Program-made: the position numbers and the translations under genes
DNA from: JBJXHN01 sp046233135
Lineage (GTDB): Bacteria; Pseudomonadota; Alphaproteobacteria; Rhodospirillales; Rhodospirillaceae
Length of the DNA stretch: 64,000 nt
NCBI GenBank assembly: GCA_046233135.1
Contig: JBJXHN010000003.1
Coordinates: 744,001-808,000, forward strand
Reading direction: 5' to 3'
The notes under the pieces: generated by a model
Seen by the model: the letters and a program-made list of their open reading frames with translations, nothing else
The model's database searches: none
What the model was told of the DNA's origin: nothing
In this document: positions 15,153 through 24,254 of the stretch, piece by piece
Layout: the number at the start of each line of letters is the position of its first letter
How positions within the stretch are numbered: position 1 is the stretch's first letter

Positions 15153-16937
15153 GTGATCCCCTGGCGCCCCCTTATGCTGCTGCTCTGCGTCCTGTTGCCG
15201 GCCATCGTCGGCGATAGCGGCGGGGCGGCGGCGCGGACGCAGAAGGTCGGCGTACTGGCCTATCGCGGAGAGGACCACGCCACCGCCTCGTGGGGGACAC
15301 TGATCGCGGCCCTGAACCGGCGGGTGCCCGGCGAGACCTTCGACCTGGTGCCCCTGGACCTGGAAGGCATGGATCAGGCTGCACGCACCGGAACCGTCGA
15401 TTTCTTCGTCACCAATCCCGGCAATTACGCCATTCTGGAATACCGCCATGGCGCGGCCCGCCTCGCGACCCTGGAGACCGGGCAGGCGGGCGCCCCCCGG
15501 GCCGCCGTCGGGGCCATTCTGTTTTCCCGCGCCGACGGCCCGGTCCGCACCCTGGATGATCTGGCGGGCAAGCGTTTTCTGGCCGTGGATCCGGCGGCGT
15601 TCGGCGGCTTCCAGGTCGCCTGGGGTGTGCTGGCCGGGCACGGCCTGGATCCCTTCGACGACATGAGCACGGCGTTCAGCGGCTTTCCCCTGGACGACAT
15701 CGTCCTGGCCGTGCGCGACGGCAGAGCCGATGCCGGCACCGTGCGCGCCTGCCTGCTGGAGGAAATGGCCGCCGAAGGCACCATCGATCCGGCCGATTTC
15801 CGCATTCTGGCCCCCCGGACGGAGGCACGGTTTCCCTGCGCCTTGTCCAGCCCCCTGTACCCCAACTGGCCCTTCGCCAAGGCCGCCGCCACCGATCCCC
15901 TGCTGGCCAAGCGAGTCGCCGTCGCGCTGCTGCAAATGAGTCCGGGTGAAGCCGGCCTGGGGGTGGACTCCCGCTGGACCATCCCGCTGTCCTACCAGCC
16001 GGTGCTGGACCTGTTCCGGCGGCTGCGGATCGGTCCCTTCGTCACCAGCCCGGAGGCTCTGCTGGCCGAATTCGTCGAGACCTATTGGGAATGGTTCGCC
16101 CTGTTCGGTGCCCTGCTGGTGCTGGCCGCCTATCACCATGCCCGGGTGGAGCATCTGGTGGCCGTACGCACCCGCGCCCTGCGCGACAGCCAGGACCAGG
16201 TCCGGCTGCGCCAGGCGGAACTGGCCCATGTCAGCCGCCAGGCCACCCTGGGGGAACTGGCGTCCGGTCTTGCCCACGAAATCAACCAACCCCTGGGCGC
16301 CATCGGCAATTACGCGGCAGGCTGCGTGCGGCGCATCGCCGCCGGGGCTGATGCCCGCGAACTGGAAGAGCCCCTGCGCGAGATCTCCCGGCAGGCGGAG
16401 CGGGCAGGCAAGATCATCAACCGCATCCGCGCCTTCCTGCGCAAGACCCCGGCCGAGCGGGTGCCCCTTGACGTCAACGCCGTGCTGGCGGACGCCATCG
16501 ACCTGCTGGAACCGGAGATCCGCAAGCGCGGGGTCACCGTCATCCGTGCCTTCGCCCCCGGCCTGCCCCGGGTACCCGGCGACCGGGTGGCCGTGGAGCA
16601 GGTGGCCGTCAATCTGATCCGCAACGCCATCGAAGCCATGGGCACCTTGCGCCACCCCCGCGACCTGACCGTCATCACCGAGGCCGTGCCAGAAGCGGTG
16701 CCGGGGGCGGCGCCAGGAGCGGTACAAGTGTCCGTCGCCGATACCGGCCCGGTCTTGCCGCCGGACACCGTGGCCCGGCTGTTCGAGCCCTTTCACACCA
16801 CCAAAGCCCGGGGCATGGGTCTCGGCCTGTCCCTCAGCCGGTCGATGGTGGAAGATCACGGGGGCCACATCAGCGCCGCCCCCCGCCCGGGCGGCGGGCT
16901 GGTGGTTACCTTCACCCTGCCGGAGTCCGGTCCATGA
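15153..16937 (+). CDS. ttrS: Tetrathionate sensor histidine kinase TtrS
   Basis: Membrane sensor kinase of 594 residues. A signal/anchor at 5-20 is followed by a periplasmic PhnD/phosphate-phosphonate-binding-like domain (about 30-300), one membrane helix (about 313-328), a short linker and a HisKA domain with the phosphoacceptor H375 in SGLAHEINQPLG. The ATPase domain shows the N-box NLIRNAIEAM and G-boxes VADTGPVLP and GMGLGLSLSRSMVEDHGG. This is the architecture of TtrS, which senses tetrathionate outside the cytoplasmic membrane. Start is GTG at 15153 with GAGG upstream. It overlaps ttrR by four bases and precedes ttrBCA, which supports the assignment. Confidence 0.9.
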   Translation: MIPWRPLMLLLCVLLPAIVGDSGGAAARTQKVGVLAYRGEDHATASWGTLIAALNRRVPGETFDLVPLDLEGMDQAARTGTVDFFVTNPGNYAILEYRHGAARLATLETGQAGAPRAAVGAILFSRADGPVRTLDDLAGKRFLAVDPAAFGGFQVAWGVLAGHGLDPFDDMSTAFSGFPLDDIVLAVRDGRADAGTVRACLLEEMAAEGTIDPADFRILAPRTEARFPCALSSPLYPNWPFAKAAATDPLLAKRVAVALLQMSPGEAGLGVDSRWTIPLSYQPVLDLFRRLRIGPFVTSPEALLAEFVETYWEWFALFGALLVLAAYHHARVEHLVAVRTRALRDSQDQVRLRQAELAHVSRQATLGELASGLAHEINQPLGAIGNYAAGCVRRIAAGADARELEEPLREISRQAERAGKIINRIRAFLRKTPAERVPLDVNAVLADAIDLLEPEIRKRGVTVIRAFAPGLPRVPGDRVAVEQVAVNLIRNAIEAMGTLRHPRDLTVITEAVPEAVPGAAPGAVQVSVADTGPVLPPDTVARLFEPFHTTKARGMGLGLSLSRSMVEDHGGHISAAPRPGGGLVVTFTLPESGP

Positions 16938-17563
16938 GCGATATTCCACCCCTGATCCATGTGGTCGACGACGACGAGGCCATGCGCGCTTCGCTGTGCT
17001 GGCTGCTGCGCTCCGTGGAGCTGGACTGCCGGGACTATCCCTCCGCCGATGCCTTCTCCGCCGCCCTGGACGACCGCCGGCCGGGCTGCCTGCTGCTGGA
17101 TATCCGCATGCCCGGTCAGTCGGGTCTGGACCTGCTGGAATCCCTGAAGCGCGGCGGCATCACCCTGCCGGTGATCATCCTGACCGGCCATGGCGACGTG
17201 CCCATGGCCGTGCGGGCGCTCAAGGCCGGCGCCGTGGATTTCCTGGAAAAGCCCTGCAACGATCAGGTGCTGCTCGACCGGGTCCAGGCCGCCGTGGCCG
17301 AACATGCCCGCTGCCTCGCCGAACAGCAGGCCCGCGCCGATGTCCGCAGCCGGCTGAATGGCCTGACCACCCGCGAACGCCAGGTCGCCGAACTGGCCAG
17401 TCGGGGCCTGCCCAACAAGGCCATCGCCCGAGAACTGGACATCAGCCTGAAGACCGTGGAAGTCCACCGCCATAACGCCATGGTCAAGCTGAAGGTGGAC
17501 AACGCCGCCGAATTGGCTCGCCTGTGGGTGGAGGCCGAAACCGGCCCGGAGTCCGTCGCCTGA
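16934..17563 (+). CDS. ttrR: Response regulator TtrR (FixJ/NarL type)
   Basis: A 209-residue two-component regulator. The receiver domain (1-120) has the acidic pocket DDDE at 12-15, phosphoacceptor D56 in LLLDIRMPGQSG, T in ILTGHGD and K in LEKPCND. A LuxR-type HTH (about 140-200) reads LTTRERQVAELASRGLPNKA with the FixJ-like EVHRHNAMVKL. It should be phosphorylated by TtrS and activate the ttrBCA operon that begins 135 bases downstream. ATG at 16934 overlaps the ttrS stop (ATGA). Confidence 0.92.
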   Translation: MSDIPPLIHVVDDDEAMRASLCWLLRSVELDCRDYPSADAFSAALDDRRPGCLLLDIRMPGQSGLDLLESLKRGGITLPVIILTGHGDVPMAVRALKAGAVDFLEKPCNDQVLLDRVQAAVAEHARCLAEQQARADVRSRLNGLTTRERQVAELASRGLPNKAIARELDISLKTVEVHRHNAMVKLKVDNAAELARLWVEAETGPESVA

Positions 17564-17593
17564 GCCCCCACCCGCTTTTTCCGCAGTGCGATA

Positions 17594-17605
17594 GGGGTTT
17601 TCCCC
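17594..17605. promoter_or_regulatory. Candidate TtrR operator upstream of ttrB
   Basis: The perfect palindrome GGGGTTTTCCCC lies 94 bases before the ttrB start in the 135-base ttrR-ttrB gap. A short AT-rich stretch (ACCCATAATTATCC) follows about 25 bases downstream and is a possible -10 region. Position suits a regulator site for ttrBCA; binding by TtrR is inference. Confidence 0.4.
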
Positions 17606-17698
17606 AAGAACCTTCCGGGTCGCCCCAATACCCATAATTATCCAGCGGCCTTAGCCTTCCCTGGTCAGTCCCGTCCGGATCGAAAAAGGACGCCGATC

Positions 17699-18490
17699 AT
17701 GGATTCCTCACGCCGCTTCTTCCTGAAAACCGCCGGAACCGTGACCTGTGGAGCGGCAGCCTGCGCCGTCGGTGCCGCGCCGGCCCGGGCAGAGACGCCC
17801 CGGACGGGTCCCGAACGCCACGGTGGGGACGCGGGCCAGCGGTTCGCCATGGTGATCGATCTGCGCCGCTGCATCGGCTGCCAGGCCTGTACCGTGGCCT
17901 GTTCCACCGAGAACCAGGTGCCCCTGGGCGACTTCCGCACCATCGTCAACCAATACCAGGTCCGCGACGTGGGCCAGCCGGAAACGCCGCCCGCCTCGTT
18001 CACCCTGCCGCGCCTGTGCAACCACTGCGACGATCCGCCCTGCGTCGCCGTCTGCCCTGTCCAGGCCACCTATCAGCAGAAGGACGGCAAGGTGCTGGTC
18101 GATGCCGACCAGTGCGTCGGCTGCGCCTATTGCGTCCAGGCCTGCCCCTACGACGCCCGCTACATCAACCCGACCACCCAGACCGCCGACAAATGCACCT
18201 TCTGCACCCACCGGGTGGACGCGGGGCTGCTGCCGGCCTGCGTGGAAACCTGTGTCGGCGGCGCCCGGGTTTTCGGTGACCTGAAGGACCCGGACAGCGC
18301 GGTCAACCGCCTGCTGGCCGAAGCCGGAGAGACCGAAGAGATCAAGGTCCTGCGGCCGGAGATGGAAACCTCGCCGCATGTTTTCTACATCGGCCTCGAC
18401 ACCCGCTTCCAAGGCAAGGTCGACGGCCAGGCCGCCCTGTGGATCCTGCGCGATGCCCGGGGCCGCGAGATCGGGGGGACGCCGTCATGA
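17699..18490 (+). CDS. ttrB: Tetrathionate reductase iron-sulfur subunit TtrB
   Basis: Periplasmic electron-transfer subunit of 263 residues with a Tat signal (SSRRFFLK at residues 3-10). It holds four ferredoxin-type clusters: C58-x2-C61-x2-C64-x3-C68 (CIGCQACTVAC), CNHCDDPPCVAVC, CVGCAYCVQAC, and CTFCTHRVDAGLLPACVETC. It passes electrons from the TtrC quinol dehydrogenase to the TtrA catalytic subunit. ATG at 17699 has AAGGA upstream and the gene overlaps ttrC by four bases. Confidence 0.93.
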   Translation: MDSSRRFFLKTAGTVTCGAAACAVGAAPARAETPRTGPERHGGDAGQRFAMVIDLRRCIGCQACTVACSTENQVPLGDFRTIVNQYQVRDVGQPETPPASFTLPRLCNHCDDPPCVAVCPVQATYQQKDGKVLVDADQCVGCAYCVQACPYDARYINPTTQTADKCTFCTHRVDAGLLPACVETCVGGARVFGDLKDPDSAVNRLLAEAGETEEIKVLRPEMETSPHVFYIGLDTRFQGKVDGQAALWILRDARGREIGGTPS

Positions 18491-19593
18491 GCACCGTTCC
18501 GGCCATTGTCGAAACCGTCACCGTCAGCCGCGATATCGTCTGGCTGCCCTGGGCGGTGCAGTACTTCTTCCTGATCGGGCTGGCTCTCGGGGGCGCCCTG
18601 ATGTCCCTCCCCGCCGCCCTGGCGGGCCGGACCGACCTGCGTCCGGCGCAGTTCGAACGGGATGGCCGGATGGCCCTGCTGGTGATGGTGACCTGCGCCG
18701 TCGTCGCGCCCGTGGCCCTGCTGGCCGACCTGCATCAGCCCGGCCGGGCCTGGCATTTCTACACCACCTTCACCCCCTGGAGCTGGATGAGCTGGGGATC
18801 CCTGCTGCTGCCGGCCTTTGCCGCCTCGGCCGTCGGGCTGTTCTGGCTCGCCTTCCGCTCCCTGCTGCCCGCCGCCCTCGCCCTTGGCCGATGGGATCTG
18901 GACTGGCTGATCAAGCCCGTCGCTGTCCTGGTCGCCGTGCTGGCGCTGTTCGTCGCCGCCTATTCGGGGGCAGAGGTCATGGTGGTGCGGTCCCGGCCGC
19001 TGTGGAACACCCCCTTCCTGCCACCGATGTTCCTGTTCACCGCCCTGGCCGGCGCGGCGGGTCTGGCGCTGATCTTCAACCGCGTGGTTCCGGGCTTCGA
19101 AGCGCCCACGGAACGCCGGATGATGCGTCTGGCTGCCGCCTTTTCCACCCTGGTGCTAGTCAATGGCGCCCTGTGGCTGGCGTCAGGCCTGTTCGGCTGG
19201 AGCGACCCCACCGCCCGTGCCCTGGCCTCCATGGCCGGCGAAAGCCAATGGCAGCTGCTGGCGGTCTGGGCCACGCTGACCGCCCTGGTGATCGCCGGCC
19301 TGGGCTGGACAGCGCCCCGGGGTGCGGTGTGGGCCTGGGGCCTGGGGCTGCTGGCCCTGCATTCGGCCTGGATGTTCCGCTGGAGCCTGTTCATCGGCGG
19401 CCAGCAGCTGCCCAAGACCGGGGCCGGCCACTATGCCTATGACCTGCCCCTGGGGTCGGAGGGCCTGATGGGGATCGTGGGGACCTTGGGCCTGTGGCTG
19501 ACGGTGACCATCATCGTCACCAGCCTGATCCGCGACCGCCATCCCGCATCGCCGACACCGCCGTCTGCCCCCTCTGTCCGCCCTGCCGAGTAA
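18487..19593 (+). CDS. ttrC: Tetrathionate reductase membrane subunit TtrC (NrfD family)
   Basis: Integral membrane quinol dehydrogenase subunit, 368 residues, with eight to nine hydrophobic helices of the NrfD/PsrC type. It anchors TtrA and TtrB to the outer face of the cytoplasmic membrane and oxidises quinol. The N-terminal helix FFLIGLALGGALMSLPAAL and a lumen-side LHQPGRAWHF element are family-typical. ATG at 18487 overlaps the ttrB stop (ATGA), so translation is coupled. It ends 13 bases before ttrA. Confidence 0.92.
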   Translation: MSTVPAIVETVTVSRDIVWLPWAVQYFFLIGLALGGALMSLPAALAGRTDLRPAQFERDGRMALLVMVTCAVVAPVALLADLHQPGRAWHFYTTFTPWSWMSWGSLLLPAFAASAVGLFWLAFRSLLPAALALGRWDLDWLIKPVAVLVAVLALFVAAYSGAEVMVVRSRPLWNTPFLPPMFLFTALAGAAGLALIFNRVVPGFEAPTERRMMRLAAAFSTLVLVNGALWLASGLFGWSDPTARALASMAGESQWQLLAVWATLTALVIAGLGWTAPRGAVWAWGLGLLALHSAWMFRWSLFIGGQQLPKTGAGHYAYDLPLGSEGLMGIVGTLGLWLTVTIIVTSLIRDRHPASPTPPSAPSVRPAE

Positions 19594-19606
19594 GGGAGTC
19601 CCGTCC

Positions 19607-22600
19607 ATGACCACGCGCCGCAACCTTCTGAAAGGCGCCGCCGCCGTCGGCGGACTGGCTGCCTTTGCCGCCGGCTATGCCCACACCGCCGAAAAGGCCG
19701 TCGCCGGCCTGCGCACCGGATCCTCCGGTCAGCCGCCGCGCGGCCCGGTGACCGGCAATGCCTTCGACCCCGAATACACGGTGGATCCCGCCAGCGGGGA
19801 TCTGGTGCCCAACCCGGATCAGGCCGTGTCCTTCACCATGTGCCTGGCCTGCAACACCATGTGCGGGGTGCGGGTGCGCTCCGAACGGGCGACGGGCAAG
19901 GTGCTGCGGGTGGCGGGCAATCCCTATCACCCCTTCTCCGCCGATCCCCACCTTCCCTTCAAGACCCCGGTGCGTCAGGCGCTGCTGTCGCTGAGCCGCC
20001 AGGGGGAAGCGGGCCTGTCCGGGCGGTCCACCGCCTGCGGCCGGGGCAATGCGGCCCTCGCCCAGGTGGACAACCCCTACCGCGTGCTCAAGCCCCTGAA
20101 ACGGGTCGGCCCCCGGGGATCGGGCCAGTGGCAGAGCATTTCCTTCGAACAGCTGGTTACCGAAGTGGTGGACGGCGGCGATCTGTTCGGCGAAGGCCCC
20201 GTGGAGGGCCTGCGCGCCATCCGCGACCTGGACACCCCCCTGGACGCCGACAATCCGGAATACGGCCCGAAAGCCAACCAGCTGGCGGTGATCCATGCGA
20301 CCTCCGAAGGGCGGGACGCCTTCATCCAGCGCTTCGCCTTCAACTGCTTCGGCACCCGCAACTACGCCCACCACGGCAGCTATTGCGGCCTGTCCATGCG
20401 CACCGGGTCGGGCGCCACCCTGGGGGACATGGCCAAGTATCCCCATGGCAAGCCCGACTTCTCCAACGTCGAGTTCGCCATCTTCATCGGCTCGGCGCCC
20501 GGCAATGCCGGCAAGCCCTTCAAGCGTCAGGGGCGGCTGGTGTCCCGCGCGCGGACCGAAGGCATCATGAACTACGTGGTGGTGGACCCGGTGCTGACCA
20601 ACGCCGCCAGCCATGCCGCCCGGGAGCGCAATCACTGGATCCCCATCAAGCCGGGCACGGATTCCGCCCTGGCGCTGGGCATGATCCGCTGGATCCTCGA
20701 CACCGAGCGTTATGACGCCGCCTTCCTCTCCGCCCCCAACCCGGCCGCCGCCGAAGCCCTGGGCGAGGTCACCCACACCAACGCCACCCATCTGGTGAAC
20801 CCGAAGACCGGCAAGCTGGTACGCGGCACCGATCTGGGGTGGGAGGGCGAGCTGGCCGAAGCCGCCGTGGTCATCGACGCCGACAGCGGCGCGGTGGTCG
20901 CCCACACCGCCGCCGCCCGGGGGGCGCTGTTCCACGACGGCGCGGTGGAGACACCGGCCGGCCCCCTGGCGGTGAAGACCGGGATGACCCTGCTGGCCGA
21001 GGAAGCCCGCCGTTTCACGGTGGCGGACTACGCCGCCCTGTGCGGCATCGCCGCCCCGGTGATCGAGGGGCTGGCCCGGGAGTTCACCGCCCATGGCAAG
21101 CGGGCCGCCGTCGACACCCACGGCGGCACCATGAGCAGCAACGGGTTCTACACCGCGTGGTCGGTGCTGATGCTGAACGTGCTGATCGGCAACTGGAACT
21201 GGAAGGGCGGGATGAGCCGGTCGGGCGGGGCCTTCCCCTCGGTGGCGCCGGGGCCGCGCTATGACCTGACCAGGTTCCCCGGCATGGTCAAGCCTACGGG
21301 GGTGTTCCTGTCGCGCTCCCGCTTCCCCTATCAGAAAACCAGCGAGTTCAAGCGGCGCACGGCAGCCGGCGAGACCCCCTATCCCACCAAGGCACCGTGG
21401 TATCCGTTCTCGCCGCCCATGCTGACGGAATATCTGACCAGCCATTTCGACGGCTATCCCTATCGCCTGAAGGCGCTGATCAGCTATATGGCCAATCCGA
21501 TCTATGGCCATGCGGGCCTGCGCACGGCCATTGGCGAGAAGATGAAGGACCCCGTCCAGCTGCCGCTGTTCGTGGCCATCGACGGGTTCATCAACGAAAC
21601 CTCGGCGCTGGCGGATTACATCGTGCCCGACAGCGTGATGTATGAAAGCTGGGGCTGGGCGACGCCCTGGAACGGCACGGTCACCAAGTGCTCCACGGCG
21701 CGCTGGCCGGTGGTGGAACCCCGCCAGGACAAGGCCGCCGACGGCGACCGCATCTCCATGGAGATGTTCTTCATCGCCGTGGGCAAGCGGCTGGGACTGC
21801 CGGGCTTCGGCGAGGGGGTGATTGCCGATGCGGCCGGCACCCTGCATCCGCTGAACCGGGCAGAGGACTGGCACCTGCGCGCCGGTGCCAACGTCGCCTT
21901 TGCCGGCACGCCGGTGCCCGACGCGACGGAGGACGACATCGCCCTGACCGGTGTCGATCGCATCCTGCCCGAGCTGGCCCGCACCTTGAAGCCGGAGGAA
22001 GTGCCGAAGGTGGCCTTTCTCTACGCCCGGGGCGGCCGGATGGAAAACGCCGACCGCGCCTATGACGGAGAGCGGCTGGCCCATGCCTATACGGACCCGC
22101 TGACGATCTATAACGAGGATGTGGGATCGAAGATCAACACCATGACCGGCCAGCGCTTTGTCGGCGTGCCCACCTGGTACCCGCAGCGCTTTGCCGACGG
22201 CACGCCGATGCGCGACCTGTACCCGGAGACGGCATGGCCGGTTCAGCTGTCGGCTTACAAATCGAACATGCAGTCGGCCTATTCCATCGGCGCCCCGCGC
22301 CTGCGCCAGATCCATCCGAACAACCCGGTGTTCATCCACCCCGCCGACGCGGACCGGGTGGGGATTGCCTCCGGCGATGCGGTACGGATCGTCACCCCCA
22401 ATGGTTCGCTGATCGCCACCGCCCTGGTGGTGGACGGGGTGAGCGAAGGCGCGGTGGCCATCGAACACGGCTATGGCCACACGGAACTGGGCGCCCGCCG
22501 CCACGTGATCGACGGGGTAGCCCAGCCGGACACGGGCGGGTTCTCGGCGGGGGTGAACCTGAACGACCTGGGCCTGCTCGACCCCACCCGGGGCGGGTCG

Positions 22601-22675
22601 GCCACCCTGGGCGACTGGGCGGTGGGCTCCGGCGCCCGCCAGGCCCTGCCGGCACGGCTGGAGAAGGTGGGATGA
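19607..22675 (+). CDS. ttrA: Tetrathionate reductase catalytic molybdopterin subunit TtrA
   Basis: Large Mo-bisMGD oxidoreductase of 1022 residues that reduces tetrathionate to thiosulfate in the periplasm. A Tat signal TTRRNLLKGA is at residues 2-11. The [4Fe-4S] ligands are C79, C82, C86 (CLACNTMCGV) and C144 (STACGRGN). The molybdopterin and C-terminal MoCo-binding regions (for example NNPVFIHPADADRVGIASGD) are intact. Length and the gene order BCA match the Salmonella-type enzyme. SD GGGAG lies eight bases upstream of the ATG. It is the last gene of the ttr locus. Confidence 0.94.
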   Translation: MTTRRNLLKGAAAVGGLAAFAAGYAHTAEKAVAGLRTGSSGQPPRGPVTGNAFDPEYTVDPASGDLVPNPDQAVSFTMCLACNTMCGVRVRSERATGKVLRVAGNPYHPFSADPHLPFKTPVRQALLSLSRQGEAGLSGRSTACGRGNAALAQVDNPYRVLKPLKRVGPRGSGQWQSISFEQLVTEVVDGGDLFGEGPVEGLRAIRDLDTPLDADNPEYGPKANQLAVIHATSEGRDAFIQRFAFNCFGTRNYAHHGSYCGLSMRTGSGATLGDMAKYPHGKPDFSNVEFAIFIGSAPGNAGKPFKRQGRLVSRARTEGIMNYVVVDPVLTNAASHAARERNHWIPIKPGTDSALALGMIRWILDTERYDAAFLSAPNPAAAEALGEVTHTNATHLVNPKTGKLVRGTDLGWEGELAEAAVVIDADSGAVVAHTAAARGALFHDGAVETPAGPLAVKTGMTLLAEEARRFTVADYAALCGIAAPVIEGLAREFTAHGKRAAVDTHGGTMSSNGFYTAWSVLMLNVLIGNWNWKGGMSRSGGAFPSVAPGPRYDLTRFPGMVKPTGVFLSRSRFPYQKTSEFKRRTAAGETPYPTKAPWYPFSPPMLTEYLTSHFDGYPYRLKALISYMANPIYGHAGLRTAIGEKMKDPVQLPLFVAIDGFINETSALADYIVPDSVMYESWGWATPWNGTVTKCSTARWPVVEPRQDKAADGDRISMEMFFIAVGKRLGLPGFGEGVIADAAGTLHPLNRAEDWHLRAGANVAFAGTPVPDATEDDIALTGVDRILPELARTLKPEEVPKVAFLYARGGRMENADRAYDGERLAHAYTDPLTIYNEDVGSKINTMTGQRFVGVPTWYPQRFADGTPMRDLYPETAWPVQLSAYKSNMQSAYSIGAPRLRQIHPNNPVFIHPADADRVGIASGDAVRIVTPNGSLIATALVVDGVSEGAVAIEHGYGHTELGARRHVIDGVAQPDTGGFSAGVNLNDLGLLDPTRGGSATLGDWAVGSGARQALPARLEKVG

Positions 22676-22886
22676 GGGCCGGAATTTCGGCTGCCGGCTG
22701 ATTTGCGGCCACCCTTGCTATTCTATCGAGCCGTAACGAACGTCAGTTGTGAGTCCAAACTACCCTTCGCTGAGGCTCAGGGAACGCCATCATGTGTAGT
22801 CGGCTGGCTGAGCGACCAAGCCTGTGGCGCGTTGACCTCAGGGATCGCTCAAAGATGATTGCCGTCAGACAGCAGGGTCCTGGATA

Positions 22887-23414
22887 ATGGATACGATGAA
22901 GCCATTCTACGACGACGTCATCGCAGAGCTGGGAATCCTTACACGGCTTGCGGAGTTCACACCGGTGGCCATCGGAACTCCACCGCTTGGCCTTGCGACA
23001 GAAGATAGCGATATCGATATAGCGTGTACATCGACGGACTTCGACCGTTTTATGGCTGTTGTGTACCATGCATTTGATCGGATGGAGGCGTTCTCTATCC
23101 GTCAAGTAGATCATCTTGCAGTTCCAGCGGTGACCGCTTCGTTCAAAGCGATGGGGTGGGAGATAGAACTTTTCTGTCAGAAGGTCGCCACGGACTGTCA
23201 GTGGGGGGTTCGGCATTTTCAGGTCGAAGCAAGGCTATTGGCATTGGGGCCGCACCTTAAGGATGCGGTCATGCGACTGAAGCGGGAAGGGATGAAAACA
23301 GAGCCGGCCTTTGCGAAAATTCTATCGTTGTCGGGCGACCCATACGTCGCATTGCTCGAACTGGAGCCCTTGGACGATGCGAAGCTCCAGGAAGTCATTG
23401 ACGCTGCAACCTAA
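22887..23414 (+). CDS. DUF4269 nucleotidyltransferase-fold protein
   Basis: A 175-residue cytoplasmic protein of the DUF4269 family. It has the minimal nucleotidyltransferase signature GTPPLGLATEDSDIDIAC (about residues 31-48), where Asp pairs would bind metal. The rest is alpha/beta with LFCQKVATDCQWGVRHF and LLALGPHL. No substrate is known for the family. Base composition is much less GC-rich than that of the ttr genes, pointing to a different origin. It stands alone after a 211-base gap with no evident feature. A second nucleotidyltransferase-like gene lies just downstream on the opposite strand. Confidence 0.75.
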   Translation: MDTMKPFYDDVIAELGILTRLAEFTPVAIGTPPLGLATEDSDIDIACTSTDFDRFMAVVYHAFDRMEAFSIRQVDHLAVPAVTASFKAMGWEIELFCQKVATDCQWGVRHFQVEARLLALGPHLKDAVMRLKREGMKTEPAFAKILSLSGDPYVALLELEPLDDAKLQEVIDAAT

Positions 23415-23576
23415 CTGCGCAGGCCAGCACCACCGCAATGTGTTTGGCTGGGCGGAAGCGGCACCATCGGAGCGCATGGTTCACCGGTTCGGACGTTGGC
23501 TTGGCCAGACCGGCCTTCACCCAGCGTTCAGGACATGATGGTGAAACGTTCGGCGGCATAAGCCGTGCCCTCGCCG

Positions 23577-24146
23577 TCAGCCGGCGATGGCGGCCGTCAC
23601 CTCAGTTTGGGTTCCGGCATCGATACCCTGGGCTGCCATGGCATTCGTCAACAGCGAAAGATCGCAGCCATGATCACGCATCCAGCGGACAATGACGTCG
23701 GCACGATCCCTGCGGCCGCGACGCAGTTCCGTAGCAAGCCGCAGCTCGATCGCCACCACCGCAACGCGCTTGTCGCCGGCGGCCAGCTCCGAAAAATGCT
23801 TCCAGGGACCGCTTCCGATCGCCTCAAGAAACACCGAGTTTGTCGGCCACTCGACGGTGCTCGCCTCGACCTTGACGCCTTCGATGTCGAACGCTGCGTA
23901 GTATTGTCTCGCGGACTGCATCCACGTTGGAGGGGTCAAGCATCGATAGGTGCCGAGCGCTCGCGCGAAGGTGTCGACATGGACGCGCTCTCTCACCAGC
24001 AGGTCCACATCCCCCGGCCGGAGCGGCACGCCGCGCAGCAATCCGGCGGCGGTGCCGATCAGGCGGTAGGCGAACGGCCCTTCGCTTTCCACCAGACCAA
24101 GGGTATTCGCGAGCACATCGCGCAGGAGGCCTATGGTGAGCGTCAT
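23577..24146 (-). CDS. Nucleotidyltransferase-fold protein
   Basis: A 189-residue protein with a nucleotidyltransferase-like motif GTAAGLLRGVPLRPGDVDLL (about residues 32-51), the G-S/T... DxD arrangement used by small nucleotidyltransferases. A C-terminal all-helical part contains RRDRADVIVRWMRDHGCD. No signal peptide or partner HEPN/antitoxin gene is adjacent. SD AAGGAA precedes ATG at 24146 at a somewhat long spacing. It converges with the DUF4269 gene. The substrate is unknown; it could modify a small molecule or RNA, or be an inactive relative. Confidence 0.7.
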   Translation of the reverse strand: MTLTIGLLRDVLANTLGLVESEGPFAYRLIGTAAGLLRGVPLRPGDVDLLVRERVHVDTFARALGTYRCLTPPTWMQSARQYYAAFDIEGVKVEASTVEWPTNSVFLEAIGSGPWKHFSELAAGDKRVAVVAIELRLATELRRGRRDRADVIVRWMRDHGCDLSLLTNAMAAQGIDAGTQTEVTAAIAG

Positions 24147-24254
24147 GAACCCGGGTTCCTTTTTTGCGCTACCTTAGCAAAGTTGCCGCATGACGTTCCC
24201 AATTCCTATCAGCGACCGACTGGAGAGCGGTGGGCGCTGCCAGCCCGGCGCCCC

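Noticed and set aside
19517..22504. A 995-codon open frame on the minus strand opposite ttrA
   Set aside because: It is low-complexity (Gly, His, Arg, Gln rich), has no recognisable domain, and mirrors the strongly supported TtrA on the other strand; long antisense frames are expected at this GC content.
22676..24254. Toxin-antitoxin pair of MNT/HEPN type
   Set aside because: Both genes are nucleotidyltransferase-like, on opposite strands, and no HEPN partner is adjacent.
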